Source: Syntrophorhabdus sp. PtaB.Bin184
Lineage (GTDB): Bacteria; Desulfobacterota; Syntrophorhabdia; Syntrophorhabdales; Syntrophorhabdaceae
Length of the DNA stretch: 7,201 nt
Assembly: GCA_002067555.1 (NCBI GenBank)
Contig: MVQQ01000119.1
Span: 1 to 7,201, forward strand
Reading direction: 5' to 3'
Shown one piece after another: positions 6,423 to 7,201 of this stretch (its first letter is position 1; every line of letters starts with the position of its first letter). The notes below the pieces were generated by a model, which saw nothing but the letters and a program-made list of their open reading frames with translations, was not told where the DNA came from and did no database searches. The position numbers were made by a program, and so were the translations under genes.

Positions 6423-6722
6423 ATGAAGAAGATCCTGAGCGCAGCAGTTGTTCTGACCCTTGTGACTTCCACCGGTCTGTGCTATGGTGCGGATTCAGTC
6501 AAGACGACCCCGCAGGAGTACTTCAAATATGCCGGCACTGCCGCCGACCCTTCCTACCAGGACTACGTCGCGACGAGCTCCCGGAGCGAAAAGGGTAAAA
6601 ATAACACCAATTCCGGCAGCTACACGGCTGAGAGGGAGAAAACCAGGGAGCGCGTGAAGAATTCCCCGCGGTACACCGTGCCGCAGATCAACCACAAGGG
6701 AACATACGGACAGGCGAAGTAG
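6423..6722 (+). CDS. Small exported protein of unknown function (first of two)
   Basis: The product has 99 residues. It opens with a signal peptide: MKK, a hydrophobic stretch ILSAAVVLTLVTSTGL, then CYGADS, with cleavage likely around residues 22-23, leaving a mature protein of about 77 residues. There is no proper lipobox: the residue before Cys is Leu, which lipoproteins do not accept. The mature part is polar and rich in Tyr, Ser, Thr and Lys/Arg, with EYFKYAGTAADPSYQDYVATSS and a basic stretch AEREKTRERVKNS; it ends in HKGTYGQAK. No known domain, transmembrane helix or cysteine pair is visible in it. The start is set by AAGGAG at 6410-6415. It follows the long hairpin spacer and precedes a second small exported gene by 32 nt with no terminator, so the two are likely co-transcribed. 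I do not recognise the family. Codon and base use match the neighbours. Confidence 0.7.
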   Translation: MKKILSAAVVLTLVTSTGLCYGADSVKTTPQEYFKYAGTAADPSYQDYVATSSRSEKGKNNTNSGSYTAEREKTRERVKNSPRYTVPQINHKGTYGQAK

Positions 6723-6727
6723 AACAT

Positions 6728-6733
6728 TATAAT
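6728..6733 (+). promoter_or_regulatory. TATAAT matching a -10 box, between the small genes
   Basis: A perfect TATAAT lies 21 bases before the ATG at 6755. No good -35 is present: the nearest match, CGGACA at 6707-6712, is at only 15-bp spacing. Transcription from here would leave a very short leader, so chance in an AT-rich gap is a fair alternative. Confidence 0.25.
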
Positions 6734-6754
6734 AAAGGATAAAGGAGAGAGATC

Positions 6755-7024
6755 ATGAAGAACACGGTATTGAGAGCGACCCTGGCAGTTGTGGCGATCA
6801 TCGCCCTCGTTATCTGCAGTTTCGGTGTTTCATCGGCACAGCAGAAGAAGAAAGGCCCGGCCCTGCAGCAGCTTGAGGAGGCCGCGGGGAAAAAGATCGA
6901 GGACGTGAAGGTGCCGGCGGTGCCTGCGCCAACCCCCGTGAAGACAAACGAGGTCCAGAAATCCACATCCACGACATCCTCCTTCGACGTGAACACTTCC
7001 ACATCCACGCCGAAAAAGAAGTAA
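6755..7024 (+). CDS. Small exported Lys/Pro/Thr-rich protein of unknown function (second of two)
   Basis: The product has 89 residues. Its signal peptide is clear: MKNTVLR, a hydrophobic core ATLAVVAIIALVICSFG, and VSSA followed by QQ, giving a signal peptidase I site after Ala28. Cys21 lies within the core and is not in a lipobox. The mature part of about 61 residues has a short charged helix-like stretch (LQQLEEAAGKKIEDVK), a Pro/Ala/Val linker (VPAVPAPTPV) and a Ser/Thr tail with two STST runs ending in PKKK, so much of it should be disordered. AAAGGAGAG at 6741-6749 is a strong ribosome binding site five bases before the ATG. It lies 32 nt after the other small exported gene and shares its design of signal peptide plus short basic polar chain. 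No family recognised. A periplasmic or surface role is inferred from the signal peptide only. Confidence 0.72.
   Translation: MKNTVLRATLAVVAIIALVICSFGVSSAQQKKKGPALQQLEEAAGKKIEDVKVPAVPAPTPVKTNEVQKSTSTTSSFDVNTSTSTPKKK
6962..7009 (+). repeat. Direct repeat of 12 nt in the coding tail
   Basis: TCCACATCCACG occurs at 6962-6973 and 6998-7009, 36 nt apart and in frame, encoding the two STST runs of the second small exported protein. It fits a low-complexity tail that grows by duplication. Confidence 0.6.
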
Positions 7025-7036
7025 GACCGTAGAAAC

Positions 7037-7078
7037 AAAAAAAAGGAAGTGACGGACCATGATGGGTGCGTCACTTCC
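7037..7078 (-). terminator. Perfect 10-bp hairpin with A8 tract: intrinsic terminator for minus-strand transcription
   Basis: GGAAGTGACG (7045-7054) is the exact reverse complement of CGTCACTTCC (7069-7078), with a 14-base loop in which ACC (7056-7058) and GGT (7065-7067) can add three pairs. Eight As (7037-7044) flank the left arm, so on the minus strand the hairpin is followed by eight Ts, the layout of an intrinsic terminator. On the + strand no T-run follows, though the stem may still stabilise the 3' end of the small-gene transcript that stops at 7024. Confidence 0.65.
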
Positions 7079-7131
7079 GGTCATCTTCGGATGTCCTTTC
7101 TCGCGCGGTTATCTCCTGTCTCTTCGCTATA

Positions 7132-7200
7132 TCATGCTTTCCGTATGGAACACAAAAGTCCTTTCCACTCCGGGTATCCCATGACGGGCTCCCGGGCGTT
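7132..7200 (-). other. Possible 3' end of a minus-strand gene running off the right edge
   Basis: The minus-strand terminator at 7037-7078 implies a converging gene. All three minus frames are open at the edge: one stops at 7127, one at 7132 and one at 7071 inside the hairpin stem. The frame ending at 7132 reads AREPVMGYPEWKGLLCSIRKA and has the best GC-rich third positions near the edge, but the choice is not secure and no family is recognised. Confidence 0.22.
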
Positions 7201-7201
7201 G

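Noticed and set aside
6470..6500. Lipobox at the Cys of the first small exported protein
   Set aside because: The residues before Cys are Thr-Gly-Leu. Leu at the position directly before Cys does not fit the lipoprotein signal.

Overview
This is a GC-rich bacterial chromosome segment with no rRNA, tRNA, CRISPR array, transposase or phage gene visible. Every confident gene is on the + strand. The start contains a GlmU-like left-handed beta-helix next to a phosphoglucosamine mutase (GlmM) whose phosphate loop reads SGTQ. This, the high GC content and the mixture of genes suggest a Desulfobacterota/deltaproteobacterium-like organism, possibly syntrophic or sulfate-reducing. That placement is an inference from sequence style, not a measured one.

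Region 1 (1-2189) is amino-sugar metabolism. It holds the 3' part of a UDP-GlcNAc pyrophosphorylase-like gene, cut by the window edge, then glmM. These would supply successive steps from glucosamine-6-phosphate towards UDP-GlcNAc for peptidoglycan and lipopolysaccharide.

Region 2 (2224-6244) continues on the same strand with short gaps. It encodes a winged-helix plus nucleotidyltransferase-fold protein of unknown role, a short HyuA-type hydantoinase/oxoprolinase-family ATPase, and a histone-deacetylase-superfamily amidohydrolase. The deacetylase gene begins 1 nt after the HyuA stop and carries an unusual cysteine-rich, zinc-ribbon-like C-terminal tail. The HyuA/deacetylase pair looks co-translated. 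It is the best candidate here for an undescribed pathway, probably hydrolysis or remodelling of an amide or N-acyl compound whose identity cannot be read from the sequence.

Region 3 (6245-6422) is an intergenic spacer. It folds into a long composite inverted repeat built from CAGGTTT/CCTGAAACC units and ends in a seven-T run, so it probably terminates the upstream operon.

Region 4 (6423-7024) encodes two small exported proteins with clear signal peptides and good ribosome binding sites. I do not recognise either family. The last 177 bases hold a perfect 10-bp hairpin flanked by an A8 tract. It reads as a terminator for a minus-strand gene converging from beyond the right edge.
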